A DNA stretch of 64,000 nucleotides from Alteromonas oceanisediminis. GTDB lineage: Bacteria; Pseudomonadota; Gammaproteobacteria; Enterobacterales; Alteromonadaceae. Position numbers and translations under genes: made by a program. Of the stretch, positions 25,145 to 33,697 are shown one piece after another (position 1 is the stretch's first letter; every line of letters begins with the position of its first letter). Location: the NCBI RefSeq assembly GCF_018474025.1, contig NZ_JAHCTA010000001.1:620001-684000 (forward strand). The letters are read 5' to 3'. Below the pieces are notes generated by a model that did not search any database, was not told where the DNA came from, and was given only the letters and a program-made list of their open reading frames with translations.

Positions 25145-26106
25145 TTCCCGCCGTAGTATGCTGCGCAGCTTTCTTCAGTGGCTGGGCTACGCAGTCGCTG
25201 GCTGAACAGACCCAGTTTAAACGCCAATCAACGGCAGACAGCGTTCAGTTCTCCTATGGCTGGGAAGATGATCAACGCACTGCTCGGCAACTTTCGTTTG
25301 CACTGAGTAGAGATGATATCGCCTTACTGCCGTCCACCCAGCGCAATTATCAGCAGGCCATAGCCCAGCGCCATGTGGTGGTATCGTTATTCAAGCATGC
25401 GCGTACTTACGACCCTAAACAGGTACGTATTAATATTCGCCCCAGTGGTGAAGACATTAATATTGAAGTGAGTTCTCGCTTTCCAGAAAAGATTGCTGAA
25501 TATCAGGCTCAAATGCGCGAAAAAGAACAGGAAGCGTTTGATGATTACCTTTACAAGAACTATTACGAGCGCTACCGCACCAAGCTCAACGAGAAAGCCA
25601 TTAAGCCGGACCATCTGCGCTATGTGAATGAGAGCACGCGGGCGCTGATCCCATTGTCTCAGGCTATTTACGAGAAGTTAAACGCAAGTAGTGATGCACG
25701 CGAGTACATCAACTTTATGCTGTCGTGGCTGCAATCCATCCCTTACTCACCGCTCACAGATCGCATTACCAGCAACGGCTCTGGCTTTTTACCGCCCGTC
25801 AGTTTGTTAAATCAGAACGAAGGAGATTGCGACAGCAAATCGGTGTTGGCCGCCGCGATTATTCGCGCATTTCTTCCGCAGGTGCCTATGCGGATGATAT
25901 TTTTACGCAACCATGCCTTACTGGCAATAAGCCTAAACACTGAAATCACTGATGCTACGCTGAATATCGACGGCATTCCCTATATCCTTTTTGAACCAAC
26001 CGGACCGGCGAAAATGCCGTTAGGTGAAATCGGTGACGACAGTCAACAAGCGATTGCTCAGGGAGAATTCACATCACAAGCGGTAGCGGTGGCGGCTTCA
26101 GTCTAA
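25123..26106 (+). CDS. Secreted transglutaminase-like protein
   Basis: A 327-residue protein with a signal peptide (MFGKRRLIPAVVCCAAFFSGWATQSLAEQ). The C-terminal part (about 200-310) has the order of a transglutaminase/cysteine-protease core: a Cys in EGDCDSKSVLAAAIIRAF, a His in LRNHALLAIS and an acid in ILFEPTGPAKMP. This is the arrangement seen in uncharacterised bacterial transglutaminase-like proteins; the substrate is unknown. The middle region is charged and helical. The ATG at 25123 overlaps cysG by 22 bp, so translation probably depends on cysG. It converges with the response-regulator gene, overlapping it by 9 bp. Confidence 0.7.
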   Translation: MFGKRRLIPAVVCCAAFFSGWATQSLAEQTQFKRQSTADSVQFSYGWEDDQRTARQLSFALSRDDIALLPSTQRNYQQAIAQRHVVVSLFKHARTYDPKQVRINIRPSGEDINIEVSSRFPEKIAEYQAQMREKEQEAFDDYLYKNYYERYRTKLNEKAIKPDHLRYVNESTRALIPLSQAIYEKLNASSDAREYINFMLSWLQSIPYSPLTDRITSNGSGFLPPVSLLNQNEGDCDSKSVLAAAIIRAFLPQVPMRMIFLRNHALLAISLNTEITDATLNIDGIPYILFEPTGPAKMPLGEIGDDSQQAIAQGEFTSQAVAVAASV

Positions 26107-27024
26107 GCAGGTTTGTGCGCGGCCATTGGCTTTGGCTTGATAAAGCAATTTATCCACGCGCTTGTAAAACGCCTCTGACGACAGTTCGGCATCGACCGTT
26201 GCTATCGTTGCGCCAATACTCACCGTTAATGTTTTTGCCACTAATGAGCCTTCGTGAGTTATCTTGCGTTCCGCAATACTACGATGTAGCTTTTCGCACA
26301 ACAGCGCCGCACGGGATGTGTCCATATTGGGCAGCAATAGGGCGAATTCCTCGCCTCCTACACGAGCGACGACATCCGTTGTGCGCTTAGCCACCGTTGC
26401 CAATACGGCGCTGACATCAATTAAACATCGGTCGCCTGCGGCGTGGCCATACAAATCGTTGTATTGTTTGAAGAAATCAATATCCAGTAAAATCAGGGCT
26501 AATGGCGTTTTGTGGCGAGCACTGTCGCGTATAAGCCGCGTTAACGATTCATCAAATTTACGTCGATTGGCAAGTCCGGTTAGGCCGTCAGCGCTTGCCA
26601 TCAGATTGAGTAAATCCGTTTTACGCTTAAGCTCTATTTGAATAGAAACCCGCGCTTTAACCAACTCCAACTCGAAGGGTTTGCGTACATAGTCTTTGGC
26701 GCCGTGCTGCAAGCCTTTCAGTTCATCATCCATACTGTCTTCGCCAGTCACAAAAATAACCGGGATGTCTTGTGTGGCGATGGTTTCCTGTAACTCACTG
26801 AGCACCGCATAGCCATCAATATCTGGCATTCGTATGTCGAGCAGAATTAAATCGGGCACATCTCGCTTGGCGCAGGCGAGCGCCTCCTGTCCGGAGGTAG
26901 CAATTATGACGTCGTATAAATCACTCAAGCCATTGGCTAAAATCTCAGCGTTAATGATTTGATCATCCACAATCAGGATCTGAGCCTTGCGGTCGTTTAA
27001 ACGCCGCAGCATATTTTCATACAT
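26098..27024 (-). CDS. Response regulator with GGDEF (diguanylate cyclase) output
   Basis: A 308-residue, two-domain protein. The receiver domain (1-130) has the acidic pair D20/D21, phospho-acceptor D63 (LLDIRMPD), T94 (FVTGE) and K115 (VRKPFE). The GGDEF domain (about 145-308) has an intact active site GGEEF (223-227) and an intact inhibitory site RTTD (214-217), five residues upstream, so it should make c-di-GMP and be feedback-controlled. The architecture resembles the PleD/WspR class, with one receiver. No histidine kinase lies nearby. The start codon shares a base with the phoH stop (TAATG), showing translational coupling. Confidence 0.93.
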   Translation of the reverse strand: MYENMLRRLNDRKAQILIVDDQIINAEILANGLSDLYDVIIATSGQEALACAKRDVPDLILLDIRMPDIDGYAVLSELQETIATQDIPVIFVTGEDSMDDELKGLQHGAKDYVRKPFELELVKARVSIQIELKRKTDLLNLMASADGLTGLANRRKFDESLTRLIRDSARHKTPLALILLDIDFFKQYNDLYGHAAGDRCLIDVSAVLATVAKRTTDVVARVGGEEFALLLPNMDTSRAALLCEKLHRSIAERKITHEGSLVAKTLTVSIGATIATVDAELSSEAFYKRVDKLLYQAKANGRAQTCLD

Positions 27025-28421
27025 TACAGTTGTTCTTCGGCAAATTCAGCAAGGCGACTGCGTACCACTCCATCAAGATTAATCGTCGCACTGCCTGAGA
27101 AATTCTTAAACTTCTCAACGATATAGGTCAGACCGGATGTAACTGCACTCAGGTAGTTACTATCAATCTGCGCCAGATTTCCGCTGCAAATCAGCTTCGT
27201 TCCTTCGCCGCAGCGCGTGATGATGGTTTTTAATTGTGACGCGGTCAGATTCTGTGACTCATCAAGGATCACAATCGCATTTTGTAAACTTCGTCCGCGC
27301 ATAAAGTTAACGGATTTGAACTGGATGTTGGCCTTTTCCATGATGTAACTCATGGAGCCTTTAGCATTTTCATCACTTTTATGCAGAACTTCCAAAGAAT
27401 CGGTAATCGCCGCTAACCATGGCGCCATTTTTTCTTCTTCTGTACCCGGTAAAAAGCCGATTGACTCCGCAATTTCGGGGGTCGACCGCGTTACGATGAT
27501 TTTATCGTACATATTGCGCTCTACCACCATCTCCAGAGCAGCGGCCAATGCGAGTAGGGTTTTACCACTGCCTGCTGGTCCGGTCAGTATGACCAAATCG
27601 ATATGTGGGTCGAGCAGTGAATGAAGCGCCATGGCCTGCCCAATGTTCTTCGGTGAAACACCCCATGCATGCCGCCCCATTAAGCGCTCGTAGCCGAGAT
27701 CAAGCACATCCATTGTGTCATTGTCCATCGACTCAATTAACCCGGCAAAATGCTGGCTATCGTCGAGCAGGAATTCGTTGATGTACCCTTCTGGAAGGAC
27801 TTTACGCGGAATCGAATGGATCGTATCTCGGCCCTCCGTCCGGCTGTCAACCGACTTCACGTTCTCCCAAAAGTCACCTTCAAAGCGGTGGTAGCCTTTG
27901 GATAAATACTTAATGTCACTGATCAACTGGTCGGTACGATAGTCTTCAACCAGCGCCATGCCTGCGCCTTTCGCTTTGAGGCGCATGTTAATATCTTTGG
28001 TAACCAGAATAACCGCGCGCGGAGCACAGGTTCGCTGTAAGTGAAGCGCCACATTGATGATGCGGTTATCGTTCTCGTTACTGGTAAAGACTTGCTGAGA
28101 TTCAGGCATATTCAGATCAGCGAATATCGACAAATTGCCCGTCGGGGCGGCATCGCCAGCTAGCATCCCCTGCATCGAAACGCCTTTGAGCATGTCTTCT
28201 GGCGTGGCATCGTGCAGTAAATCTTCCATCGCCCGAATAGACACGCGGGCATCACGGGCGACATCTTTTTTACTGTCTTTGATGTAATCAAGTTCTTCCA
28301 GCACCGTCATGGGTACAATCACATCATTTTCTTTGAAGGATAAAAAGGCGAGCGGTTCGTGAAGCAGAATATTGGTATCGAGCACATAGATTTTGCTGGT
28401 AAGCGCTTTTTTTCGTGGCAT
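27024..28421 (-). CDS. PhoH-family protein with N-terminal PIN domain (PhoH2 type)
   Basis: A 465-residue fusion of a PIN-type ribonuclease domain and a PhoH ATPase. The PIN part (1-140) shows YVLDTNILLHEP, the conserved acids in VLEELDYIKDS and LVTKDINMR. The PhoH part (about 255-460) has Walker A TGPAGSGKTLLALA, Walker B ILDESQNLT and the RCGEGTK segment. PhoH2 proteins in other bacteria show RNA helicase plus RNase activity; the cellular role here is unknown. CTGGAG precedes the ATG at 28421. The gene is divergent from rapA and coupled by TAATG to the downstream response-regulator diguanylate cyclase. Confidence 0.93.
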   Translation of the reverse strand: MPRKKALTSKIYVLDTNILLHEPLAFLSFKENDVIVPMTVLEELDYIKDSKKDVARDARVSIRAMEDLLHDATPEDMLKGVSMQGMLAGDAAPTGNLSIFADLNMPESQQVFTSNENDNRIINVALHLQRTCAPRAVILVTKDINMRLKAKGAGMALVEDYRTDQLISDIKYLSKGYHRFEGDFWENVKSVDSRTEGRDTIHSIPRKVLPEGYINEFLLDDSQHFAGLIESMDNDTMDVLDLGYERLMGRHAWGVSPKNIGQAMALHSLLDPHIDLVILTGPAGSGKTLLALAAALEMVVERNMYDKIIVTRSTPEIAESIGFLPGTEEEKMAPWLAAITDSLEVLHKSDENAKGSMSYIMEKANIQFKSVNFMRGRSLQNAIVILDESQNLTASQLKTIITRCGEGTKLICSGNLAQIDSNYLSAVTSGLTYIVEKFKNFSGSATINLDGVVRSRLAEFAEEQL

Positions 28422-28655
28422 CCATTACTCCAGAAGGTGAACTGCGATGTCTATCACTCACCATATTAAAGTTTTCGGCGCTTCGCACCTGATTTTTTCA
28501 AATATTCACCAATTCATGCGACCAGTCAGACCGACCCACACAACGCATGTTAGGATCTTTCCGCGAATTTCAGTGACTTTGCTACACTTATCGCTACAAT
28601 ACCGCCCCTTTTGTACGCCGTGGGGCGTGTTGACCTTTGATGTTGGAGTACAAAC

Positions 28656-31535
28656 ATGGCCGAAATTCAAATGTTTAACGTGGGTCAGCGTTGGATCAGC
28701 AATACCGAGCCTAATTTAGGGCTGGGTGCTATTTTGAGTGTCAGCGGGCGCACAGTCGATATTCTTTTTCCCGCGACTGAAGAACAGCGCACCTATGCGC
28801 TGGATTCTGCGCCACTAACGCGCTTGACGTTTGAGGTGGGTGACGTGGTCAGAAGCGCTGAAGGTTGGGACATGGCGATCACCGACGTGATTGATACTGA
28901 GGGCGTTATTCGCTATCAGGGCATCCGTGAAGATACCAAGGAAGATGCCAGCCTACATGAAACCGGGCTCGACCATCACATTCGCTTGAATCAACCAGAA
29001 AAACGCCTGTTCAGTGGTCAGATTGATGAGCCCAAATGGTTTGATCTGCGATTTGACAGCTTGCACTATCAACACCAGCACGCGACATCGCCAACGTTGG
29101 GACTTGCTGGCGCACGAATTGATTTAATTCCCCATCAGTTACATATCGCCGCAGAAGTGGGTAAACGTTATGCCCCCCGCGTGTTATTAGCTGATGAGGT
29201 TGGATTAGGTAAAACCATCGAAGCCGCTCTGATCATCCACCAGCAAATCCAAACCGGTCGCGCCCAACGCGTGCTGATTGTTGTTCCCGACAGTTTGGTA
29301 CACCAGTGGTTGGTAGAGATGCTACGCCGCGTTAATCTGAATTTTGCGGTGTTTGATGAAAGCCGCTGCGAAGCCATTGCTGAAGAGCAAAGCAATGCGA
29401 CTGGCGAAGAGGGTGAAGACTCAGTAAAAACGGCATCGGTTAACGTCTTTGACAGCGAACAGCTTGTGCTTTGCTCACTGAGCTTTCTTACCGAGCATGA
29501 CGAATATCGCCGCCAAGCAATTGAAGCACAGTGGGATTTACTGATTGTGGATGAAGCACACCACCTGCAATGGCAACCGCAGTTGCCCTCCCCGCAATAC
29601 CAGGCGATTGAAGCATTGGCACACGCCACAAAAGGTGTGCTGCTGTTAACGGCAACCCCCGATCAGTTAGGCCATCAGAGCCACTTCGCCCGTTTACGTT
29701 TGCTCGACCCGGCACGTTTTCACGATTACGACGAATTTCTAGAGGAAGAGCGCCATTATGGTGAACTTGCGGACGCTGTCGCGCCGTTGCTTGATTACCG
29801 TATTCCTGATGACGAAGAACTGACAAAGCTCAAAGCCGTTGCCGGAGAATGGTTAACAGCACAGACGGATTTTAGCCAACGCGAAGCCAGAGAAGCGTTG
29901 ATTGACACGCTTATCGACCAACACGGCACGGGTAGGTTGCTGTTTAGGAACCGCCGCGCCGCCATTGCAGGCTTTCCCGAGCGTCACGTACATGCCCATC
30001 CACAAACCTTGCCTGAATCTTACCAGACGCTATTGCATGACGATGAAATCGATACCTACATTCGCTTGCATCCAGAACAACAGCCCGAAGTCTTTGATCA
30101 ATGGCTGAGCGTTGATCCTCGGGTAAATTGGTTGTGCGACTTTGTGACTGAGGTACGTCCAGAGAAAATATTGGTGATTTGCGCAAGTGCCGTGACAGCA
30201 CAGCAACTGGCAGAACATATTCGGGTTAAAACCGGCATCCGCCAGACGGTATTTCATGAAGGTATGAGTTTGGTCGAGCGTGATAAAGCTGCACATTACT
30301 TCGCGCAGGCCGAGGATGGCGCGCAAGTGTTAATTTGCAGTGAAATTGGCAGTGAAGGGCGCAACTTCCAGTTTGCCAATCAGTTGGTGCTGTTCGACCT
30401 GCCGCTTATCCCGGATTTACTTGAACAGCGCATTGGTCGATTAGATCGCATTGGTCAGCGACGTGATATTCAGATCCATGTGCCGTATTTCGAACACACC
30501 GCACAACATGTTTTATTTGACTGGTACCATCGCGGTCTGGGTGCGTTTGAAAAAACCTGCCCTACCGGCACGCGCGTTTTTGAGGAAACTCAAGGGGCGC
30601 TCGTCGAAGCATTGCATACGCCACAAAACACTGCCCAACTTAACGCGTTGATAGAGAACACGCACGAACTCAACCAAATGTATAAAGCACAGTTGGATGC
30701 AGGGCGTGACAAACTACTCGAAATGAATGCAGCCGGCTCGGGCAAGATCGAACCATTACTGGATGAAATAGCCAGTCAGGATGCCTCAGGCGATCTGCCG
30801 CGTTTCATGAATCGTCTGTTCGACGCTTTCGGCGTTCAACAGGATGAAATTGAACGAAACTGCTATGTACTGATGCCAACAGAGTCAATGGTCAGCGCGA
30901 TCCCGGGGCTCGACCCTGAAGGCATGGAAGTCACCTATCGTCGTGATACTGCCGCCAGTATGGAGCATTTGCATTTTTTAAGTTGGGATCATCCGTTGGT
31001 GCATAACACCATGGACGCGGTAATCACTGATGTGATGGGCAAAGCCAGTGTGGCGTTTATCAAAGACCCGGAATTACCCAAAGGAGCCTATTATCTTCAG
31101 ACAATCTTTGTGTTGTCTGCGCAGGCGCCAAAACAACTGCAACTAGGCCGCTATCTACCCGAAACGCCGATCAGTGTGTGTATCGATGCGAAAGGAAAAC
31201 CCTTCGAGGCGGAGATGGGCCATTTGTTCAATGTGAATAAGTCCACAGCGAACAAACTGATTGGCGCGCTGAAACCGGCGATCATGCAAAATCTGGATGT
31301 GGCTGAACGCAGCGCGCACCAACGTGCCAATCAAATTCAGCATGATGCACTTGAGCGAATGCACCGTTTGCTTGGCGATGAGGTGAATCGATTAGTCGCA
31401 CTGTCAGCGCATAACCCCTCAATTCGTGAAGAGGAAATACACTTTCTGCGCGAACAAATCCGTCAGCTTGACGGCAGTATGCAAACCGCTCAATTACAGC
31501 TCGATGCGGTTCGCTTAGTCGTGAATAACCCCTGA
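28656..31535 (+). CDS. rapA: RNA polymerase-associated ATPase RapA
   Basis: A 959-residue SWI2/SNF2-family ATPase that binds core RNA polymerase and helps recycle it after termination. The N-terminal Tudor-like domains (VGQRWISNTEPNLGLGAIL) are followed by the helicase core: motif I LADEVGLGKTIEA, motif II VDEAHH, TATPDQLGHQSHFARLRLLDP, motif V SEIGSEGRNFQFA and motif VI QRIGRLDRIGQ. The long C-terminal region matches RapA throughout. GGAG lies ten bases before the ATG. The stop overlaps the rluA start (TGATG), as in the common rapA-rluA pair. The promoter region carries GCGTGTTGACCTTTG, similar to the end of the inverted-repeat element at 7956. Confidence 0.97.
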   Translation: MAEIQMFNVGQRWISNTEPNLGLGAILSVSGRTVDILFPATEEQRTYALDSAPLTRLTFEVGDVVRSAEGWDMAITDVIDTEGVIRYQGIREDTKEDASLHETGLDHHIRLNQPEKRLFSGQIDEPKWFDLRFDSLHYQHQHATSPTLGLAGARIDLIPHQLHIAAEVGKRYAPRVLLADEVGLGKTIEAALIIHQQIQTGRAQRVLIVVPDSLVHQWLVEMLRRVNLNFAVFDESRCEAIAEEQSNATGEEGEDSVKTASVNVFDSEQLVLCSLSFLTEHDEYRRQAIEAQWDLLIVDEAHHLQWQPQLPSPQYQAIEALAHATKGVLLLTATPDQLGHQSHFARLRLLDPARFHDYDEFLEEERHYGELADAVAPLLDYRIPDDEELTKLKAVAGEWLTAQTDFSQREAREALIDTLIDQHGTGRLLFRNRRAAIAGFPERHVHAHPQTLPESYQTLLHDDEIDTYIRLHPEQQPEVFDQWLSVDPRVNWLCDFVTEVRPEKILVICASAVTAQQLAEHIRVKTGIRQTVFHEGMSLVERDKAAHYFAQAEDGAQVLICSEIGSEGRNFQFANQLVLFDLPLIPDLLEQRIGRLDRIGQRRDIQIHVPYFEHTAQHVLFDWYHRGLGAFEKTCPTGTRVFEETQGALVEALHTPQNTAQLNALIENTHELNQMYKAQLDAGRDKLLEMNAAGSGKIEPLLDEIASQDASGDLPRFMNRLFDAFGVQQDEIERNCYVLMPTESMVSAIPGLDPEGMEVTYRRDTAASMEHLHFLSWDHPLVHNTMDAVITDVMGKASVAFIKDPELPKGAYYLQTIFVLSAQAPKQLQLGRYLPETPISVCIDAKGKPFEAEMGHLFNVNKSTANKLIGALKPAIMQNLDVAERSAHQRANQIQHDALERMHRLLGDEVNRLVALSAHNPSIREEEIHFLREQIRQLDGSMQTAQLQLDAVRLVVNNP

Positions 31536-32254
31536 TGGTATTGCTGCACTATGATCCGCCTGTGTCGCCGTATTTACGCTTTCTGTATCGCGACGACAGC
31601 CTACTGGTGGTAGAGAAACCGAGTGGATTACTCAGCGTGAAAGGTCGCGCTCAGGCCCATTTTGACAGTATTCAGACCCGCGTCCAGCGGGTTTATCCCA
31701 CCGCGAGCATCGTGCATCGGCTTGACATGGCGACCAGTGGCCTACTGCTGATGGCTTTGACAAAAGACGCAAATCGAGAGCTTTCCCGCCAGTTTCAGCA
31801 GCGCGAAGTGTCAAAAACCTATTTTGCGCGTGTGCACGGCCATCCCATTGAGGATGCTGGGCGCATTGAACTGCCATTGATCTGTGATTGGCCCAATCGT
31901 CCGAAGCAGATGGTCGATCATGAAAATGGCAAGCCCTCGACCACCGATTATCGTGTGATCAGCCGGGATAGCTTTAGCTCGCTGGTAGCGCTATCGCCTA
32001 TTACAGGCCGCTCGCACCAATTGCGTGTTCATATGCAAGCCATTGGTCACCCCATATTAGGCGACCGACTGTACGCCGAGGGGCACGCCTTGAACGTTTC
32101 CAATCGACTACTGTTGCATGCACAGGCTATTGCGTTCAAGCATCCGCTGCATGGGGGCGAGGTGCAGTTTTTCTCGCCCCATCACTTCGCCAATGAACCC
32201 AGTCACGAGACCCACTGTGAGCACCAAACGTTTATTCGCGTGGATCAGGGGTGA
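31535..32254 (+). CDS. rluA: Dual-specificity 23S rRNA/tRNA pseudouridine synthase RluA
   Basis: A 239-residue pseudouridine synthase for U746 of 23S rRNA and U32 of some tRNAs. It has the catalytic motif HRLDMATSGLLLMAL with the active-site Asp, the N-terminal DDSLLVVEKPSGLLSVKGR, PLICDWPNRPKQ and PITGRSHQLRVHM. These match E. coli RluA rather than RluC or RluD, which carry an S4 domain. The start overlaps the rapA stop (TGATG). No terminator was seen before the next gene, 65 bp on. Confidence 0.95.
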   Translation: MVLLHYDPPVSPYLRFLYRDDSLLVVEKPSGLLSVKGRAQAHFDSIQTRVQRVYPTASIVHRLDMATSGLLLMALTKDANRELSRQFQQREVSKTYFARVHGHPIEDAGRIELPLICDWPNRPKQMVDHENGKPSTTDYRVISRDSFSSLVALSPITGRSHQLRVHMQAIGHPILGDRLYAEGHALNVSNRLLLHAQAIAFKHPLHGGEVQFFSPHHFANEPSHETHCEHQTFIRVDQG

Positions 32255-32319
32255 AGAAAACGCGCTATTCGCCGATAATATACTCATACTGTTAACATCG
32301 GCTAACCGACTTATTGTCT

Positions 32320-33156
32320 ATGCTTCTTAAATCGTTTTGCGCGGCGACAATGCTGATGACTGCCATTGCTTCCAGCGCCAATGCGCAGGAAACACTCTCG
32401 TCCAGCGCGTTGTTCACACAAGACATACAGGCATCGATGCCTCTGGGCGAAACACAGGTTATCGTTGCTGGAACTGACGAGGTTCCTGTTAAAATAGCCC
32501 CCGCCACCGCGCCACTCACACGCGGCGTGGCGATTATCGTGACTGAATCACTGCAAGGCATCTTTGGCACACAGGGCGTCAGTTCTGTGGCTGAGCAACT
32601 CAATGGTTGGGGCTGGACGACCCTGACTATGCCGGCACCCGCGGTACTGTTCAGTAGCAACCACAATCCGACCGCGATCACTGACGTGAACGCCCGTAGC
32701 GCCATGCCGCCCATTCATCCGGAATCACTCACGCGTTACTCTCTGGCGCTCAGCCAGAGGCTTGAAGCCGCGTTTGCAGAAATTCAGAGCACGCCAGGTT
32801 ATCGGTTGTTGATCAGTCATGGCATCGCCAGCGCTGGTTTGATCCGACTCTATGCGCAAGGCAATGTCATCGAGCCTGATGGGCTCGTGGTGGCTGGTCC
32901 ATTCTGGCCACAGCGTGACCTCAATGATGATATTCCCATGCAACTGGCGCAAACGACTTTTCCGGTGCTTGATTTGACCAACGAGTGGGATAATCGCTGG
33001 AGTGTACTGACTGAAAAACAACGTAAAGTGCGAGCAGCCACCGAGCTGAAGATGCATTACCGCCAACGCGATATTAACGGCACCCAGTACAATACTCAGC
33101 AATATCAAAGCGTTGGTAAAAATATTTATGGGTGGATGACCTTTCTGGGCTGGTAA
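32320..33156 (+). CDS. DUF3530 family secreted protein (alpha/beta-hydrolase-like)
   Basis: A 278-residue protein with a signal peptide (MLLKSFCAATMLMTAIASSANA). The mature part follows the DUF3530 pattern: a strand GVAIIVTESLQG, a helix and strand SVAEQLNGWGWTTLTMPAP, a segment YRLLISHGIASAGLIRLYAQG in nucleophile-elbow position (His-Gly-Ile-Ala-Ser, so not a canonical GxSxG), and the ending VGKNIYGWMTFLGW. The family is alpha/beta-hydrolase-like but of unknown activity. The first ATG is at 32320; a TTG two codons upstream is less likely. No good ribosome-binding site is visible. Confidence 0.75.
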   Translation: MLLKSFCAATMLMTAIASSANAQETLSSSALFTQDIQASMPLGETQVIVAGTDEVPVKIAPATAPLTRGVAIIVTESLQGIFGTQGVSSVAEQLNGWGWTTLTMPAPAVLFSSNHNPTAITDVNARSAMPPIHPESLTRYSLALSQRLEAAFAEIQSTPGYRLLISHGIASAGLIRLYAQGNVIEPDGLVVAGPFWPQRDLNDDIPMQLAQTTFPVLDLTNEWDNRWSVLTEKQRKVRAATELKMHYRQRDINGTQYNTQQYQSVGKNIYGWMTFLGW

Positions 33157-33310
33157 ATTACATTCATCAATCGATGCGTGTTCACAAAATAATTTATCTT
33201 CCATTTCAATAGGTTCTTGTATTCTGCAGCGTGTCTCTACAATGAAACAGGTAAAAGCCTGCATCCGTGACTATACTCTGAATTAAGGTTAGCTAGAGGT
33301 TAATAGTCGA

Positions 33311-33631
33311 GTGCAGGTGCCGTCGTTTATTGATTCCAAATCAAAGCAGCTGTCGTTTTATGTCCACGCGTTTTGGCGCGGTGACCTTCCACATGCCGAG
33401 CTTGTTCTGTTTTTTTGGGACACACTTGAGGAATGGGCCGACGTGAATGATCGCTCACAACCCTACAGTCAGAAAGAGCGTGTTTTCTGGCACGTACTGC
33501 ATCAACTCCATTACTGGCCGGCAGAAAAATTGCGCTTCGACACTTTTTTGCATGAAGAGCTAAGCAACTGCTTACATTACCTCGACGGGCGCGGCTTATG
33601 CCCTTTCGATTGCATCGGTATTCGTCCGTGA
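33311..33631 (+). CDS. Small conserved-looking hypothetical protein
   Basis: A 106-residue soluble protein rich in aromatic residues, Trp and His (FYVHAFWRGDL, LVLFFWDTLEEW, RVFWHVLHQLHYWP, FDTFLHEELSNCLHYL). The mix of aromatic and acidic residues suggests a compact helical fold, with no signal peptide and no membrane segment. It resembles uncharacterised Alteromonadales proteins of the same size, but I cannot name a family. The GTG at 33311 has AGAGG upstream. The gene sits alone between DUF3530 and ampG, both rightward. Function unknown. Confidence 0.65.
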   Translation: MQVPSFIDSKSKQLSFYVHAFWRGDLPHAELVLFFWDTLEEWADVNDRSQPYSQKERVFWHVLHQLHYWPAEKLRFDTFLHEELSNCLHYLDGRGLCPFDCIGIRP

Positions 33632-33697
33632 TGCAAACATTGCGTTCATCGCCTTAACATGATCCAATAACGACTTCCGATCAGCATAATAGAAGTC

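Noticed and set aside
28447-28719. 90-codon plus-strand frame across the phoH-rapA gap
   Set aside because: It overlaps the rapA start in another frame and has no ribosome-binding site or family match; the gap is a divergent promoter region.
29168-29629. 153-codon minus-strand frame inside rapA
   Set aside because: It lies wholly within a convincingly identified gene; the translation is Ser/Cys-rich noise.
32725-33264. 179-codon open frame on the minus strand opposite the DUF3530 gene
   Set aside because: It mirrors a gene with a signal peptide and family signature, has no family wording itself, and covers the intergenic gap without a ribosome-binding site.
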